Shown piece after piece: positions 1 through 12,300 of a DNA stretch of 64,000 nucleotides. Under the pieces are notes generated by a model. It made no database searches. It saw only the letters and a program-made list of their open reading frames with translations, and had not been told where the DNA came from. The DNA comes from Alentia gelatinosa (taxonomy: Eukaryota > Annelida > Polychaeta > Phyllodocida > Polynoidae). A program made the translations under genes and the position numbers. How positions within the stretch are numbered: position 1 is the stretch's first letter; the number at the start of each line of letters is the position of its first letter. Location: the NCBI GenBank assembly GCA_950022655.1, contig OX465581.1:35497300-35561299 (forward strand). Reading direction: 5' to 3'.

Positions 1-400
1 CGTTTTGAGTTACACAGAAAGTCTGTCGGTGGTGCCACTGACTGTGCGTCAGTATAGAAAAATCACTGAGGGTAGTAGATTTCACTCAGTGACCAAGCTT
101 TCACTCAGTGGTGGGTGGTGCCACATTGCATAATATAAGCAGGAAAAGTCGTGGGGCATTTCACGACCTTGTTTGTTTCCATTGACCGATATTGGGTCAG
201 CAGTGCCAAAAGTCCGTCGGTGGTTCCTGACTGTAGATCGGTGACGGGAAATCGGCCAATGGAAACGGGCCTTATAGTGTGTCGGAATGCTTGTTGTAGT
301 GTGTTGGGAGCTCCGTGGGTTTCCTGCCTTAATAACTAGTTTGGTATATTTTATCCAGGGGTGAGATTGAGGCCTTACTAATAGGAAAAACGTTTTAGAT
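1..400. repeat. Left-edge sequence with imperfect inverted repeat
   Basis: Arms at 175–190 and 251–266 pair with one mismatch (GTTTCCATTGACCGAT against the complement of ATCGGCCAATGGAAAC), and CACTCAGTG-type words recur at 80–120. It looks like part of a small foldback element, but I cannot set its ends. No host exon was recognised here. Confidence 0.35.
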
Positions 401-1589
401 ATGTTGCAAAGGCTAAGATCCCTCCAAACCCTATCCCCCCCCCTCACCTCTTGTGCAGCTTGTGGTGTTTCTAGATACTATTTACATTAGCTTTGATCGT
501 ATATCTGAGGCAGGTTAAGGTTGACAGAAGCTACACTTTCTCTAATTGTGCGCACTTCATTCTGAGCACGTCCACACGAGGGCATCGGCTACTTGGTAAT
601 CCATCTTCCGGGCCGGAGATCGATCTATCCAGGGTCATGGCCCCATCACTCCTGGTCACATGACCAAAGACAGCCTTAATCATGTGATCGATTTTGTTGG
701 AATGGTAAAGGTCACACTAGTATGCTGCCGGTCATCATCTCTCTTTTTGATTCTTGTTTTAATGTTGTTTCCATCCCTCATCCTATTCTTATATTGAGGA
801 AGTTTTATTATTCTTCGTAACTGCTGTTAGATATGTAAAGGTTGTATGGTCTTTTCTCCTTCCAGACAGGAATTTTTGGATTCCGTGCATGTATTTTGCC
901 TTTTCTCTTGGTCGATAGTTGATGCAACATAGCTTGTAAAGTGAGAAAGGTTGATTAGACGACCCATGGTCTCTCAAGTCATTTCAACGGTTATGGTCAA
1001 ATTTTGAAGACACTGACTCAGTGAGTGGCAGGTTCTAATGCAATGTAACGAAGTGTAACAACATGATCTGATGACAGGAGAGGTAGAATGCGCTGTCACG
1101 GTACACGCAATGCCTTTATACCATATAGGCCAACCCACCCTTAAAACAGAAAAGTTTCTGATGACACCAGGTTTGTTTATTTTTTATTTAGCAAAAATAG
1201 CTTCTGCAGGAGTTTCCCATAGCACTCTTGATCACTCTTACAACACTAGACTAATGAAGTATGTAATAACTATTGACAGATAGCTCCCTCATAAGTATAA
1301 TCTAAGATATACAAGATGGATACTAAATAGCACACAGTAACTTTCTTATATACATGTACTTTAACATGGAGAAGACTGTGAAAAGATAATCCTCAGAGAT
1401 TAGAGTCTCTTACCTTCAATGCAAAAGGTCTGTTGCGAACCATGTCCTATTTGTACACTTTCGTCAGTTTTGTATTCATTAATCTGCGTATAAACCAAAG
1501 ATAGAAGCATGACACAATACCACAATGTGTAATAAATGATGGGCAAGAAATATAATAAACATCGAGTAGCGATCAATCTAGCCATGAAC
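401..1589. other. No recognisable feature
   Basis: Unique-looking AT-rich sequence. Short open frames have no recognisable domain or supporting splice pattern, and I saw no tandem or inverted repeat of note. Confidence 0.4.
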
Positions 1590-2280
1590 GGTAGGAGCGA
1601 TGCGACCTTGGCAAGTGGGGACGCGGACGCAGCTACGCCACACGTCTCAGCTGCTCCCCCACTTTTACGACATGTCGCACGCCGCCCGCGCATGCGCTAT
1701 CTGATGGTGGCCATTGATTTATCCTTGCGATGCTGCGCAGATAAGAGTGCGCACGGGGCCGGGCGGTAGGAGGGGTGGAATTCCCCGGTGGTCTCAGGTA
1801 TTAGAAGGCTCCCTTCCTGAGCATACACGCGCAGATCCCCGTGCCGGCACACCCCGACGCTCTGCGGGGAATGTGCAAAGAAAGCCAGGAGCGTCGCCCA
1901 CTCCCTGGGCGACTTCTTAATTACCTTACTTAAAATCAGGTTGCGATGATATCGCACAAACCAAACAAGTCAATCTACTGGTAAATTGCAGAAGCTCCAT
2001 CGGGAGTGGGCGATAATACCAGTATTTGCATGAACCGCCTCTATTCCGGTGGTGGCGCTGCAGGCCATGGGCGCCTCTTGACTCCGGAGCAGCCCTTCTC
2101 ATATATCATACTTTGTTCCCCTGAAGAGTCCATTTACAAGACGATGCCGTGGTGCGCTCAGCCTGACAGTTCATTTCTGCCACTCCCCTCGCCGGAATAC
2201 CAATGGACGCTTGATAAACCATCGTGTTCGCTCTCCCACGGCGGAGGCCTGAAAAAGGGGTCGGGCTGATCCGGTCCCAC
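1590..2280. promoter_or_regulatory. CpG-rich patch with octamer motif
   Basis: Unlike its AT-rich surroundings, this stretch is rich in CG dinucleotides and GC-box-like words, especially 1600–1910 and 2040–2280. An octamer-type site ATTTGCAT lies at 2024–2031. Open frames across it show no recognisable protein and probably reflect base composition. It could be a CpG-island promoter of an unseen gene, a first exon or a developmental enhancer. The sequence shows only composition and motif; regulatory function is inferred. Confidence 0.35.
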
Positions 2281-4226
2281 GTCGTAAATTCCGACCCTAG
2301 TACACAGCTTTCCAGTGTTGGTGATTGTTTATCACGTACAAGATAGGCCTCGAGTAAGCACCCGTAATGCTTTATTCATGTTACGTTCCGTTTTGATGTG
2401 ACATAAACTTCATTTTTATATTGAATTCCACTCTGTCGTGGTGATTGGTGGAACCGGGGATGTGACAATTTCAAAGACTGTTTTGGGATCGTTAATCTGA
2501 CGTGTAAATCCTGGAGAGTTGTAATGGGCGACGTGGATTCCTAGGAATCGTGGCTTGTGGGAATTTTATTGTTTTAGGCCCCTGATTTGGAATTCAGAAT
2601 GAAACCTGGAAGGCAGATCTTTAAAAAGAAGATATTTTACAACTTGAGCCAAAGCCCTTTCTGAAGAAAATTTGGAAACACAATTCCTTCAAAAAAGAGT
2701 AGAAACCCAAAAAGATATACATACACTCAGCAGATATAAACTAGTCCCTTATCATTCATTTTGAAGCTGTCTTAAAAAACGGGTGTTCCATTAGCGTCCA
2801 AAAATCTGACCAAATAGTTGGACTTCTGCTACATATGTTTATACTTTAGATACCCACAGGCTATCAAGGAAAATACAACCAACCGACGGCGTATGGTCGA
2901 GTTTTGTAGAGATCCGAAAAAAAATATAATAACTCAGTAGCACCTTCACTGTCTCAAAGGAGCACCCGCTAGATTAGGCTACAGAGAATAAACAGAATAG
3001 AACCTAAGCAGAGAACTGTCCTTTATCCTAATCGAAGACAATATGGACTTAACACAATTTAATGTTGTCCTTCATCAGATAGCACGTAGCCTTGTTGAAG
3101 TTAAAGTATCTTTTTGGTATGAAGTGAATCAGTCTAAATATGAGAGTCGATTCCGACCTTCTAATTATCTTTATTATTGCGTTGAGGAAGGAGCCTGTTG
3201 TTCGTTTGTGACACTTTAGTTTAAAGATTATTTGCAATGCAGACAGGCCTACTTCCACAATTTTTCTTCAATTGATATGCTGCTACGCATATACAATATT
3301 CTATAGCCTAATGCTCATAGAAAGGTTCAAATATGTGCACCTTTCTTGCTTCTTGATCCATATTGAAATATACTTGTTTTTAAAATATGTATGCTTAATT
3401 AGTTCCTACCACTCACTTCTGAGATGCACTTTTAAGTCAAAATTTGACATATTCTCAATATCCATTAACTTTTAGCCTGAGAATTACTATGACCAGCACA
3501 GATGATAATAACTTTGATTTATATTACTTAAGGTAATATCTTAGCTTGTCCGGGCACTTTCTTCAAGTAAAGTATTTAGAAAGTTTCTCTGTCATTCAAA
3601 GGCTTTGTTAAGGTCAATGTAGTAGTACCTTTTAGTTATCACTATTATCAAATATGCAATCCCTCAGACAAACGATACTCTCCATCTTAGACTTGATCTC
3701 TCTTGATCGCCATTCTTATGCACATGTGTGACAATGGTTCCTATCCTGGAATTCAGGATATTTTCATGACTGAAATAAACTTATTTTAGTCCCGCTATTT
3801 TAGAGGGAAAAGCAATTGAAGCAGCCCGAATAGCTTGGCTTAGAGATTGAGACTAATTCTTCGCATTCCGATGATATAGCTTTTTGTTCTAAATTTGCGC
3901 CAACGGTACAATGATATTCATTAGCCTGATTTGCCCTATCTTTTAAGAATAGCATGCCCAATTCTACTTTTCCTGCTCAATATAAGCTTCTCGACGCATT
4001 TTTAGCCTCTTTGAAACACTTCCAACCTTCGATGAAATAGTTCTTCTCTAACCTTTTAACACATCTTATTGTTCTTTTCTTTTCTTTTCTAGCTGTTCTC
4101 TAATCACCATCGGTACCAATTTTACGCATTTGATTAACGCAGTTTAACACAAATACATCCCCAGATAACTCTTTCCGATATAGATTCCATGCCTGCTAAT
4201 CTATATCAAGTTCTATTATAATCTTA
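2281..4226. other. No recognisable feature
   Basis: AT-rich sequence with only short open frames and none of the repeat families seen elsewhere in the window. Probably intergenic or intronic. Confidence 0.4.
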
Positions 4227-4496
4227 GGCCTGGCGTCCACCTACTACGATGGAGATATAGACCTACCGATATGGCACCGACACAAAAAATAAATATCGGA
4301 GAAAAAGGTGCAAAATCGTAGACATATTTCTAGACAATCCACCATGCATCTCAATGGTTCTTTTTTCGGTGTCTAATCGCAGAAACGTGGTCAACTGCCC
4401 CGATATTAGGTGACCTTCCGACGCGATTTGATTTTGTATCGGGAGGTGCATCGTAGACCATATCGGTACCATATCGTGGTAGGTGGACGCCGGGCC
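4227..4496. mobile_element. Palindromic MITE, PIF/Harbinger-like, copy 1
   Basis: A 270-bp element whose ends are inverted repeats starting GGCCTGGCGTCCACC. The left end continues CTACTACGAT, and the right end reads in reverse as GGCCCGGCGTCCACCTACC. It is flanked on both sides by TTA (4224–4226 and 4497–4499). GG-starting termini with a TWA 3-bp duplication fit PIF/Harbinger MITEs. A second copy lies at 10503–10755. There is no coding capacity. Confidence 0.8.
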
Positions 4497-4675
4497 TTAT
4501 ACTATTATACTCTAGATGTGATACCTTCAAGCCAAATGATCTGGACAATTTCGATTGAAACAGTTAATTATCGTCTTGGGCTCACTGAGGGTACCTTGAA
4601 TTCCAATGCAGAGTCATGCATGGTAATGATGATAACTATGATGTGGTGGGACTTATGTTACTGATGAAAATATAG

Positions 4676-4960
4676 GCCTTCGTGTATATATGTAAATAAA
4701 TATAAGGAGACCTCATTTTTTTGACTGGTAGGTACGTGGATTTATGTGTGTGATATATAAATATGTATAAATATAGTGATATCTCACCATTCATAGCTAA
4801 GTACGGGGGCTTATAGATGTGATCTTTAAATATGTATAAATGGAGTGAGACCTCACCATTCATTGCCATTAGGTACGCGGGCTTTTGTGTGGGGTCTCTA
4901 AATATGCATATAAGTATAGTGCGATCTCTATTCAGTGGTAGATACGGGGATTTTTGTGGT
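4676..4960 (+). repeat. Degenerate tandem repeat, period about 70 bp
   Basis: About four diverged units, marked by GGTACGTGGATT, AGTACGGGGGCT, GGTACGCGGGCT and GATACGGGGATT at roughly 4730, 4798, 4871 and 4937. Each is followed by TAAATATGTATAA-type and CTCACCATTCAT-type words. The long minus-strand open frame here is a by-product of the repetition. Confidence 0.75.
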
Positions 4961-5039
4961 GGATGGACACTCTCAGGCCACGTGCGTAAATACGCATCAT
5001 CCTGAAATGTCAACTATTGAGTTGTTTTTGATGAAGCCG

Positions 5040-5460
5040 CCAAACCCGTGGCCAGCGCCACCTCTCGGCGCTCACACGCCGCCGCATCTTCTGCACATTA
5101 AACGCCAATTCCATTTGCACGCCAACGACGAAACAAGATGGCGGAGGCCGATAAGAAACAAAGCGCAAGATTAATAACCACAGGCAACATTAATATGCAA
5201 ATTGGCTGTATGAAATTGTGGCGCGCGCCTGCCGCGATAAGCGCATGAATATTATCGGGCGTAAATTGGGCGTTCAGCGGCGGCCATTTCACGCCACATT
5301 TGCATGTATCCATTCACCGGCAGTTGACTCGGGCGCACAGATAGTGCAGCCTTATCTTTGCCTTCCTGCCGCCAGGGTGCGTCTTTGTCACCCCGGGCCA
5401 GAATTGATTATGTTCGCTGGCTGTGAATTTATTCGCACACAATATTGGCCAGATTAAGTC
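5040..5460. promoter_or_regulatory. CpG-rich patch with two octamers and a YY1-like word
   Basis: A GC- and CpG-rich island in AT-rich DNA. It contains ATGCAAAT at 5195–5202, its reverse complement ATTTGCAT at 5298–5305, and AAGATGGCGG near 5135, which resembles a YY1 site. Short AT words such as ATTAATAT are mixed with GCGCGCGCC blocks, as in conserved developmental enhancers or CpG promoters. No exon was recognised. Function is inferred from composition only. Confidence 0.4.
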
Positions 5461-8392
5461 GACAGGTACCTACAAAGACGCCAAGCGTCGCGGTTCACAA
5501 GAGGGCTCCTTTTGTAGGTTGCCCCTGGGAGGAGAAGGAGGAAAACGTGTGCCCTCCATACAGCTGGCGCCACCCAGGAGCAGGGGGTTGTTCTGGGGTG
5601 CATTGCGGACCCTTCACCTTTCTATAGCTTCACTTTTAACATGACCACATCCACAGGGACTCTCATAACACATGTCAACCCATCACAGCAGTCAGGATGG
5701 CAGTCTCTCTCTGGGGCCCCAACCCTTGACCATCCCTCATTGATGCATTCCTATACCCTTGCATCCTAGGGCATCATTAGGCCTGCATCCATATTTGATA
5801 GCAGTACCCACGTCATGCCCCGTTACTGCTAACCTTTACCCGTCCAATTCCTCCATCCACACCAAAGAGCTCAGTTATCACCACCGTCATTGCCTTTAAG
5901 CATTGGTCCTGATGCATGCAGCCTTGAACAGATCGGCCACCCCCTATCCCACCATACTCATGCCTATTCATCCACGTTGGTGTATACGTGAACATTCTGT
6001 TCCGACCGCTCTGCAACTTTCCCTTTCTTGTTCACGATGTATACTGCGTATGTTGTCCATGGCCAATAATCCCCAATATATCCATATCTTATGAGCACCC
6101 AGTCATGCCCTCCCCATGAATAGTTATAGAGGGAAAGTAATTCCGAGATTCCCTCACCCAGCATCGGTTTCCCTATTATTATATACCGAAAATTAATGAA
6201 AATCTTTCATAATTTTCACTTATATACATGTCGATTTAATGGCTTTCACAAGCGAACACGTGTGTCTACCCTTGTTTATGTTTCACGCCGCAGGCTGCTA
6301 GAACAGGGCATCTCATTGGCTAAGAATGTATCACGTGGTCAGCCCTGTTATGAAACTTTCAGCCTTGCTTTGAAATCTTCAGCCTTCAAGAATACTAGAA
6401 ATACCACATAAAGAGCAGCTAAGTGACTATGGAGTATTGGGACATAGTTTTTTTATCATATACTTATGACATGTATGACTTACGTGCAGCATGGTCAGGT
6501 CGTTCTATATAAATACCTTGACCTCTATACCCTACCAACAGTCCCCATACGAATTACTAACCCTCCCTTCCTTCTCTTTTCTCTCTTCTTAACACTCACA
6601 TTATGACTAATACCCACCAAGAACCCTCCTTCTTTTACTTATCCTCACCCCCAACCCTACCAGCCATACCTCCTGAAACATTACCAAAACTCAGTATCCT
6701 CTCCCGGGGTATATGTACTCCACTAATTATGCATCCACCGCGCTAATGTCTCCCCAGTCACACAACTGTGGATACGGTTACATCCTTTTAACCAAGAGGG
6801 AAAACGGAAATGAAAGGAAAGCGAGAGATAGTAGAGAATCAATGATAATAGGTCTACGCATGTAATCTGATCAATTGATAGCAGATATGCCCTTTATGAC
6901 GAATGTCATTTCTCTTTCTCTTGGATCCTATAAAACATTTTTCAATGAGAACCTATCATAGATGTGTGGTCATGAGGCAATACTTAGCCAGCACTTAAGA
7001 AAGATTATTAATTGCCACACCCAATGATATTTGGTCAAAAGAATGCAATCAGCGTTATGTTTTTTTTAACTTCATATAAAGGTGGAGTCTTGTCACAAGA
7101 TGCGAAATGAGCTTAATCTAACCTATACAAATATAAGAGCATGGAATAGTAATGAGACTCATCGACCAACCACCAGGATCACGTGACGTAACATTAAACT
7201 TTATCTGATTCTATCAAGGCCCGTTAGTATTACTCAATATTAGATGCCAGTTGGGCTATAGCTACGGGCTACAAACCGTCACTGCTTATCTTGATGTCCT
7301 TTGTCATTGCCCACCTGGGAATCGCGTAGTACCTGCAGACCTGGCTTATCAGATCTCTGTCAATCCAAAATGGAACTCTATGCCAGACGATCCCCACACA
7401 AGACAGAATATGGGCAGTCACCAGGCTATTGACGCACTTCGTAAGGTAGACCGTCACGCAAAAGGCAGACACGATTTTATAGTAATGGTTAGAATAAGGC
7501 ACACCTTCCGACACACCCTACTCAAGGATCGTGTAAATCCCGGCAATAGAAGCCAAAATGTACAGGCCGCTGCTCATAATGAAACGACTTTATATTGTTA
7601 CCATAGGGTCTGATGAATAACTTATGCCTACAAATACAGGGTCTAAAGAGACTTCTGAAGAGGGTTATTGTTTAAAGATATTCAAGCTTGTTCACTAAGA
7701 CAGTCCTAGACAATGGAATGTCGTCCATAAATGCCCCTGATTACATTGAGGATCATCTGATAGTCATCATTTTTATGTTACACAACAAGATATATGAGTA
7801 AAAAAAACGATTTCATTGATTATAACAATATCATAAAAATGTATGCTGAATATCAAAACGGCCATAATCGATGAATGTCAAATTCACTTGATTGTGCATG
7901 CATACTTGTTAGAGATCAGTACAAGAGGGTCAATAAAAATGAACATGAAGTGTAGAGAAGTTCGCTCGAGTCCCTGGGGGCCGTGAGGACATACATTGCA
8001 GGCACACAGTGTTGGCTAGCCAAATACGCCCTTTTCTCACCCGTCCAGGCAGTGGCAGTTCTGTGAGGCACTGCTGTTTGGGCAGGCCATATCACAACCA
8101 GAACCTCGCTGTTCACAGAGGCAATCGTCGAGTGTCTCTCGCGCCAGACAGATTCCCTCACCATAGGTCTCCTTCTGAGACTGGGTGAGCCTCTGACGAC
8201 TCAGTTTCATCTCAGTCTTCAGGCTCCTTTTCCACATGGACAGGGCCCCTAAAACTGAAGCTTTCACTGTTCACTCGTTCTGCAGGGGAGAGCCCAGGCT
8301 CTCATGGAGAAGGGAGGTCCAGGTGGAAGGCACCTGGGCTTCTCAGGCTACCAAGGCACCTAATCTTCAGAACTGATAACCGTTCTGGGCTG
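5461..8392. other. No recognisable gene
   Basis: Mostly unremarkable sequence. Two stretches stay open (7251–7613, plus strand; 7916–8267, minus strand, cysteine-rich), but I could match neither to a family. Both lack convincing flanking splice sites, so they are not called as genes. Confidence 0.4.
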
Positions 8393-8755
8393 CTCGATTA
8401 TCATCACTCTTCATATATTCTCCATCAAGAGACTGTTCCAATTATACAGACATCAATGCTTCCACTGCAGAAGAACTGAATAAACTGAATTCTCCACGTT
8501 CATGGTGTCTCGTCTGGTGTTTCCCCATGGAAGCATATAGTGTTGGCATGACACCCTGTGACCTCCTTCATGACCACCCGCTCTCTCTCAACGCCCGCCC
8601 TACAAAAAAAGGGAACTTTGACAAAAGCTTTGACAAAAGCCTCACCTGATTATTATCACTCTTCATATATTTTCCGTCAAAAGTCTCATCCAGTTATACA
8701 GACGTCAATATTTCCACTGCACAAGAACTGAATAAACTCAATTCTCCTCCACTCC
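8388..8755 (+). repeat. Duplicated 100-bp segment ending in AATAAA-like words
   Basis: Segments at about 8395–8495 and 8650–8745 are diverged copies sharing ACTCTTCATATATT, TTATACAGAC and AAGAACTGAATAAACT. The shared end with a poly(A)-signal-like AATAAA would fit repeated ends of a retroelement LTR, but I see no primer-binding site, so the assignment is open. Confidence 0.5.
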
Positions 8756-9051
8756 CGTGTTTGTTCGGTTATTGCGAAAGCTAACTCCCTTGGACTGGTA
8801 GCAAGGTGAGAAAGAATAGCCATCAAATCCCCTAATACCTGTGAAAGAAAGCATTTGTGTTCATATTATCTGAACGCAGCCATGGTTATGGTTAGTTGTG
8901 ACCACGTTCAAAAACGTGTTCCATTGAGCCGCCTTAGAAGCAATACATCACACACTTAGTTCAAAGTGATACCACTGTTGCTGATTGATGTCTATGGGAG
9001 TAATGCGATGAAATTACCTGTATGATTATCTTGAACACTTGCATATGGTGA

Positions 9052-9410
9052 TTTATTACCCACCTGATACGGAGTCTCCATACTAAGCCTATGGAGATTA
9101 CAGATCGCTACTGAGGAGGATACGGAGCTCCGTACCCTCCTAGGAGGATACGGATTTTTGAGATGAAAGTAGTCCCAAACATAACTTCTTAATTACGTTG
9201 AAAAGTTTTCTAACGGTCATATTTATTGCTTAAATCTAAATATAAGTGAGTAATAAATACAACATTACCATAATTTCGATCTGTGTGGCCGTATTCTCCT
9301 TGTAGTTGACGCTACGCAATACTCCTCGCCATCGCTCGGAGTATTACTACGCGTCAACTACGCGGAGAATACGGCCACTCAGATCGAAATCATGGTAATA
9401 TTGTGTATAT
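9052..9410 (+). mobile_element. Palindrome-ended element, subfamily P, copy 1
   Basis: Starts TTTATTACCCACC. Next come a mini-hairpin (CTCCATACTAAGCCTATGGAG), a second hairpin with GGAGCTCC at its centre, and an AT-rich body. The inverted partner of the start (GTGAGTAATAAA, 9246–9257) is followed by a palindrome of about 135 bp with outer arms at 264–283 and 380–399 of the 9-kb block. It ends AATATTGTGTATATA. It is about 97% identical by eye to 58969–59324. The plan resembles Helentron-associated non-autonomous elements. No protein is encoded. Confidence 0.75.
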
Positions 9411-10502
9411 ACTCCAAGCTTTCACGAATATGTAGCTCATCTTTCACCGCTATTAGTGCAATAAGAGTGTCATTCCACCAAGTAGATGCAATGATAGAAA
9501 TACCCCTTTCCACTCCAGCCAGACCATGAGAGACAGAAAGGCCGAGTGTAATGAGTTATCCAAGTGATGTATATCTTGCTGTCCCAGCCTTTTTGAGTGA
9601 TAGAATGTGCTTCTAATATAACTCTAGTATCTTAAAACATAGGGATCTACATTTGAAGTTGCCCTACATCTCCAACAAGCCAACATACATGTATTTGTAC
9701 ATCTCCTTTCTCAAACTTGATGCATCATCGAAAAACATTTTGCGTAAGATGTATCTATATTGCCTCGTTGTTCAAAATGTCATTAAGATATGATATGAAA
9801 TGGTTAGCTTAAGTCGTGATGCCTAGTATCTTATATAATGAAGAAGGCAACATAATTATCAAGGTGTGGTCAGAATAGATCTCTTTTGAAGGAACATAAT
9901 TATTACGATTGTGTATTGTGTCTTTAAAAAGAAGAGATTCTATTATTTTAAATGTTCGATTTGGCCTTTCAATACATGTTGAAGGGACAACGAAGAGGCT
10001 CTAATCTAATATTGTACATCTTATTGTTAAGTGAATGTTTTTTCATGTTTTCTTGTTTCTTTTTTTAGCAATACATATAGATAATGATTTCAAGAGAGCA
10101 TGCTCAAAGGACGTCTATAGCTGCTAAGAAATTCATGAATAATTATATGTCATTGTGCATGGTATCTATTCAAATATACTCTTTGTGCCTTTATTAATCC
10201 ATTGGATTCCAGAGTAAAGAGAATATCCCCATTCACCTGAACTCCATTTTAAAATCATGTATTCCAATTTGATTTCAAAATAGGGACACTTTTGTTTGCG
10301 AGATGTTCTGAAAAATGACTATTACTTACTAGGAAAGAGAAACTATGACAAGGAGGTAGTCAAAGAGAAAATGGTAATTGGCTACCCTAGGTATGCTTTT
10401 CCTAAGGAAGTGTAAAAATGTAGAAAGGAGGTAAAAGAGGAAGGAGGGAGGATTATTCAGAACTTCGTATTACTTACAGTAGGTAACAGCTAAAAGGAGT
10501 AA
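9411..10502. other. No recognisable feature
   Basis: AT-rich, without long open frames or recognised repeats. Confidence 0.4.
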
Positions 10503-10755
10503 GGCCTGGCGTCCACCTACTACGATATATATTTAGACCTACCGATATGGCACCGATACAAAAAGAAAATATCGGAAACATATCAGGAAGGTGCAAAATC
10601 GTAGACATATTTCTAGACATGCCAATCCACCATGCATCTCAATGGGGTTTTTTCGGTGCCTAATCGCAGAAACGTGGTCAACTGCCCCGATATTAGGTGA
10701 CCTTCCTACGCGATTTTGATTTTGGAGCCATATCGTAGTAGGTGGACGTCAGGCC
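10503..10755. mobile_element. Palindromic MITE, PIF/Harbinger-like, copy 2
   Basis: The same family as 4227–4496, sharing both the inverted ends (GGCCTGGCGTCCACC) and the internal sequence (the block TAGACCTACCGATATGGCAC). Flanks are TAA on the left and TTA on the right, so the 3-bp target duplication is imperfect. Confidence 0.8.
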
Positions 10756-11239
10756 TTAATAGAATATTTGTATAAAATACTTTAAGAAATGTGATTACGA
10801 TAATTCAAGGTATAGAGAAATCAGTGAATGTAACAATTTATACCTTATGTTATGAAATGTAAGTTAGAAGCACGAAGGAAAAGTATTTGTATTTGATTAA
10901 ATGAAGAAAGTGATAGATTGCAGTAAGAATGTTCTTTAGTATCCCATCATGGAGGTGAATCACGGGCCCTTTTGTCAAACGTAAAGAAATCGCCCAAACC
11001 CCTGAGCTACATCAAGTAGCAATCGCAGCTGTATTCTGCTTCCTTCCTAGATTCACAGCAATGTATTCGTGTCCACCAATCTGCCCAGCCATCAACCTAC
11101 CAACCTATGAACCTGACTAACCAGCAACGTGCTCATCCAAAAATGTACCTGCCCGTCCACCTACTCACCTACTAAAATGCCCACCCACCCATTAATCTGC
11201 CCACTACCAGCCTACCAACCAACCAAGGTGCCCTTGGCC
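10756..11239. other. No gene; repeat-like right part
   Basis: The left part is plain AT-rich sequence. From about 11060 it becomes rich in CCAACC/CCCACC words that lead into the minisatellite. Confidence 0.35.
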
Positions 11240-12300
11240 TACATATCATTGGGCAGCATATCAATGTTCTGTATGTCAGTGGATAACCTGTCATTGGCTT
11301 GCCTGTCGGTGGTCTGCCTGTCAGTGAACTACCTGGCAATGGCTTGCCTGTCAGTAGCCAGCGCCTCATTGGCATGCTTATCATTGGCCTGCCTGTCAAA
11401 ACACTAACTGTCAGTGACATTCGTGACAGTGGTTTGCCTATCAGTTGTTTGCCTATCAATGGTCTGTCTACAATTGGCTTGCCTGTCAGTGGTCTGCAAG
11501 GCTGTCTACTAATGCCATACATTTCAGAACATTATCAGTCATTAGCCTTCTGTCACTGGTCTGCCTGTAGTGGCCTGTCTGTCAGTGGCCTGCCTGTCAG
11601 AATGTTGCCCCTACCCAGTGCCTGCCTGTCAGTGGCTTGCCTGTCGGAAGACTGCCTATCAGTGACCTGCCTGTCAGAAGGCTGCCTGCCCTCACTGCCT
11701 GTCAGTCAGTGGCCTTTCTGTCAGTGTCCTGCCTGTCAGAAGACTGCCTATCAGTGGCCTGCCTGTCAGATGACTGTCTGTCAGAAGATTGTCTATCAGT
11801 GGTCTCTCGGTCACTAGCCTGTCTGTTATTGGTCTGCTTGCCAGTGGCCTATCAGAGGATTGTATGTCAGTCATTTGTCAGCAGCCTGTCTGCCATTGAC
11901 CTGCCTATCAGTAGCCTGACCATCAGAAGACTGACTGTCATTGGCCTGCCTGTTAGTGACCTGCCTTCAGGAGAATTTCAGTGGTCTGTCTCTCAGAAGG
12001 ATTCTCTATCATTGGCATGCCTGTCAGTGATCTACCTGTCTGTCAAAAGATTGTCTGTCATTGATTTCTAGTTAGACTAGCTCTAAAGTCTTTGATTATA
12101 AATGATTTAACAAAATCAGGGTAGGCCTTCCCTGACTGGCTCAGGGATCCTGGCCTTTATTCCAGCGAGGAGGGGTGGGGTAAGTGGAGGGGTACAGGGA
12201 CTAAGGCCAGTCTACCTATCAGTAGCTTCTCTGTTAGTGGTCTGTCTGTCAGAACCCTGTCTAACAGTGGCCTATCTGACTGACCATTGGTCTGCCTGAG
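11240..12300 (+). repeat. 15-bp minisatellite (CCTGTCAGTGGCCTG type)
   Basis: Dozens of diverged units of about 15 bp, typically GCCTGTCAGTGGCCT or with CAGAAGA in place of CAGTGGC. They are dense from 11280 to 12066, interrupted at about 12070–12200, and resume to 12300. Because 15 is a multiple of three and the unit has no stop, long frames stay open on both strands and would read as repeats of Leu-Ser-Val-Ala-Cys. These are not genes. The same unit occurs in the other orientation at 43030–43560. Confidence 0.9.

Noticed and set aside
7251..7613. 120-residue plus-strand frame, and an overlapping minus frame with hydrophobic stretches
   Set aside because: The minus frame vaguely suggests a receptor-like membrane segment, but no motif, start context or splice partner supports either one.
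7916..8267. Cysteine-rich minus-strand frame
   Set aside because: Six cysteines, but no spacing that I can match to a known domain; another frame overlaps it.
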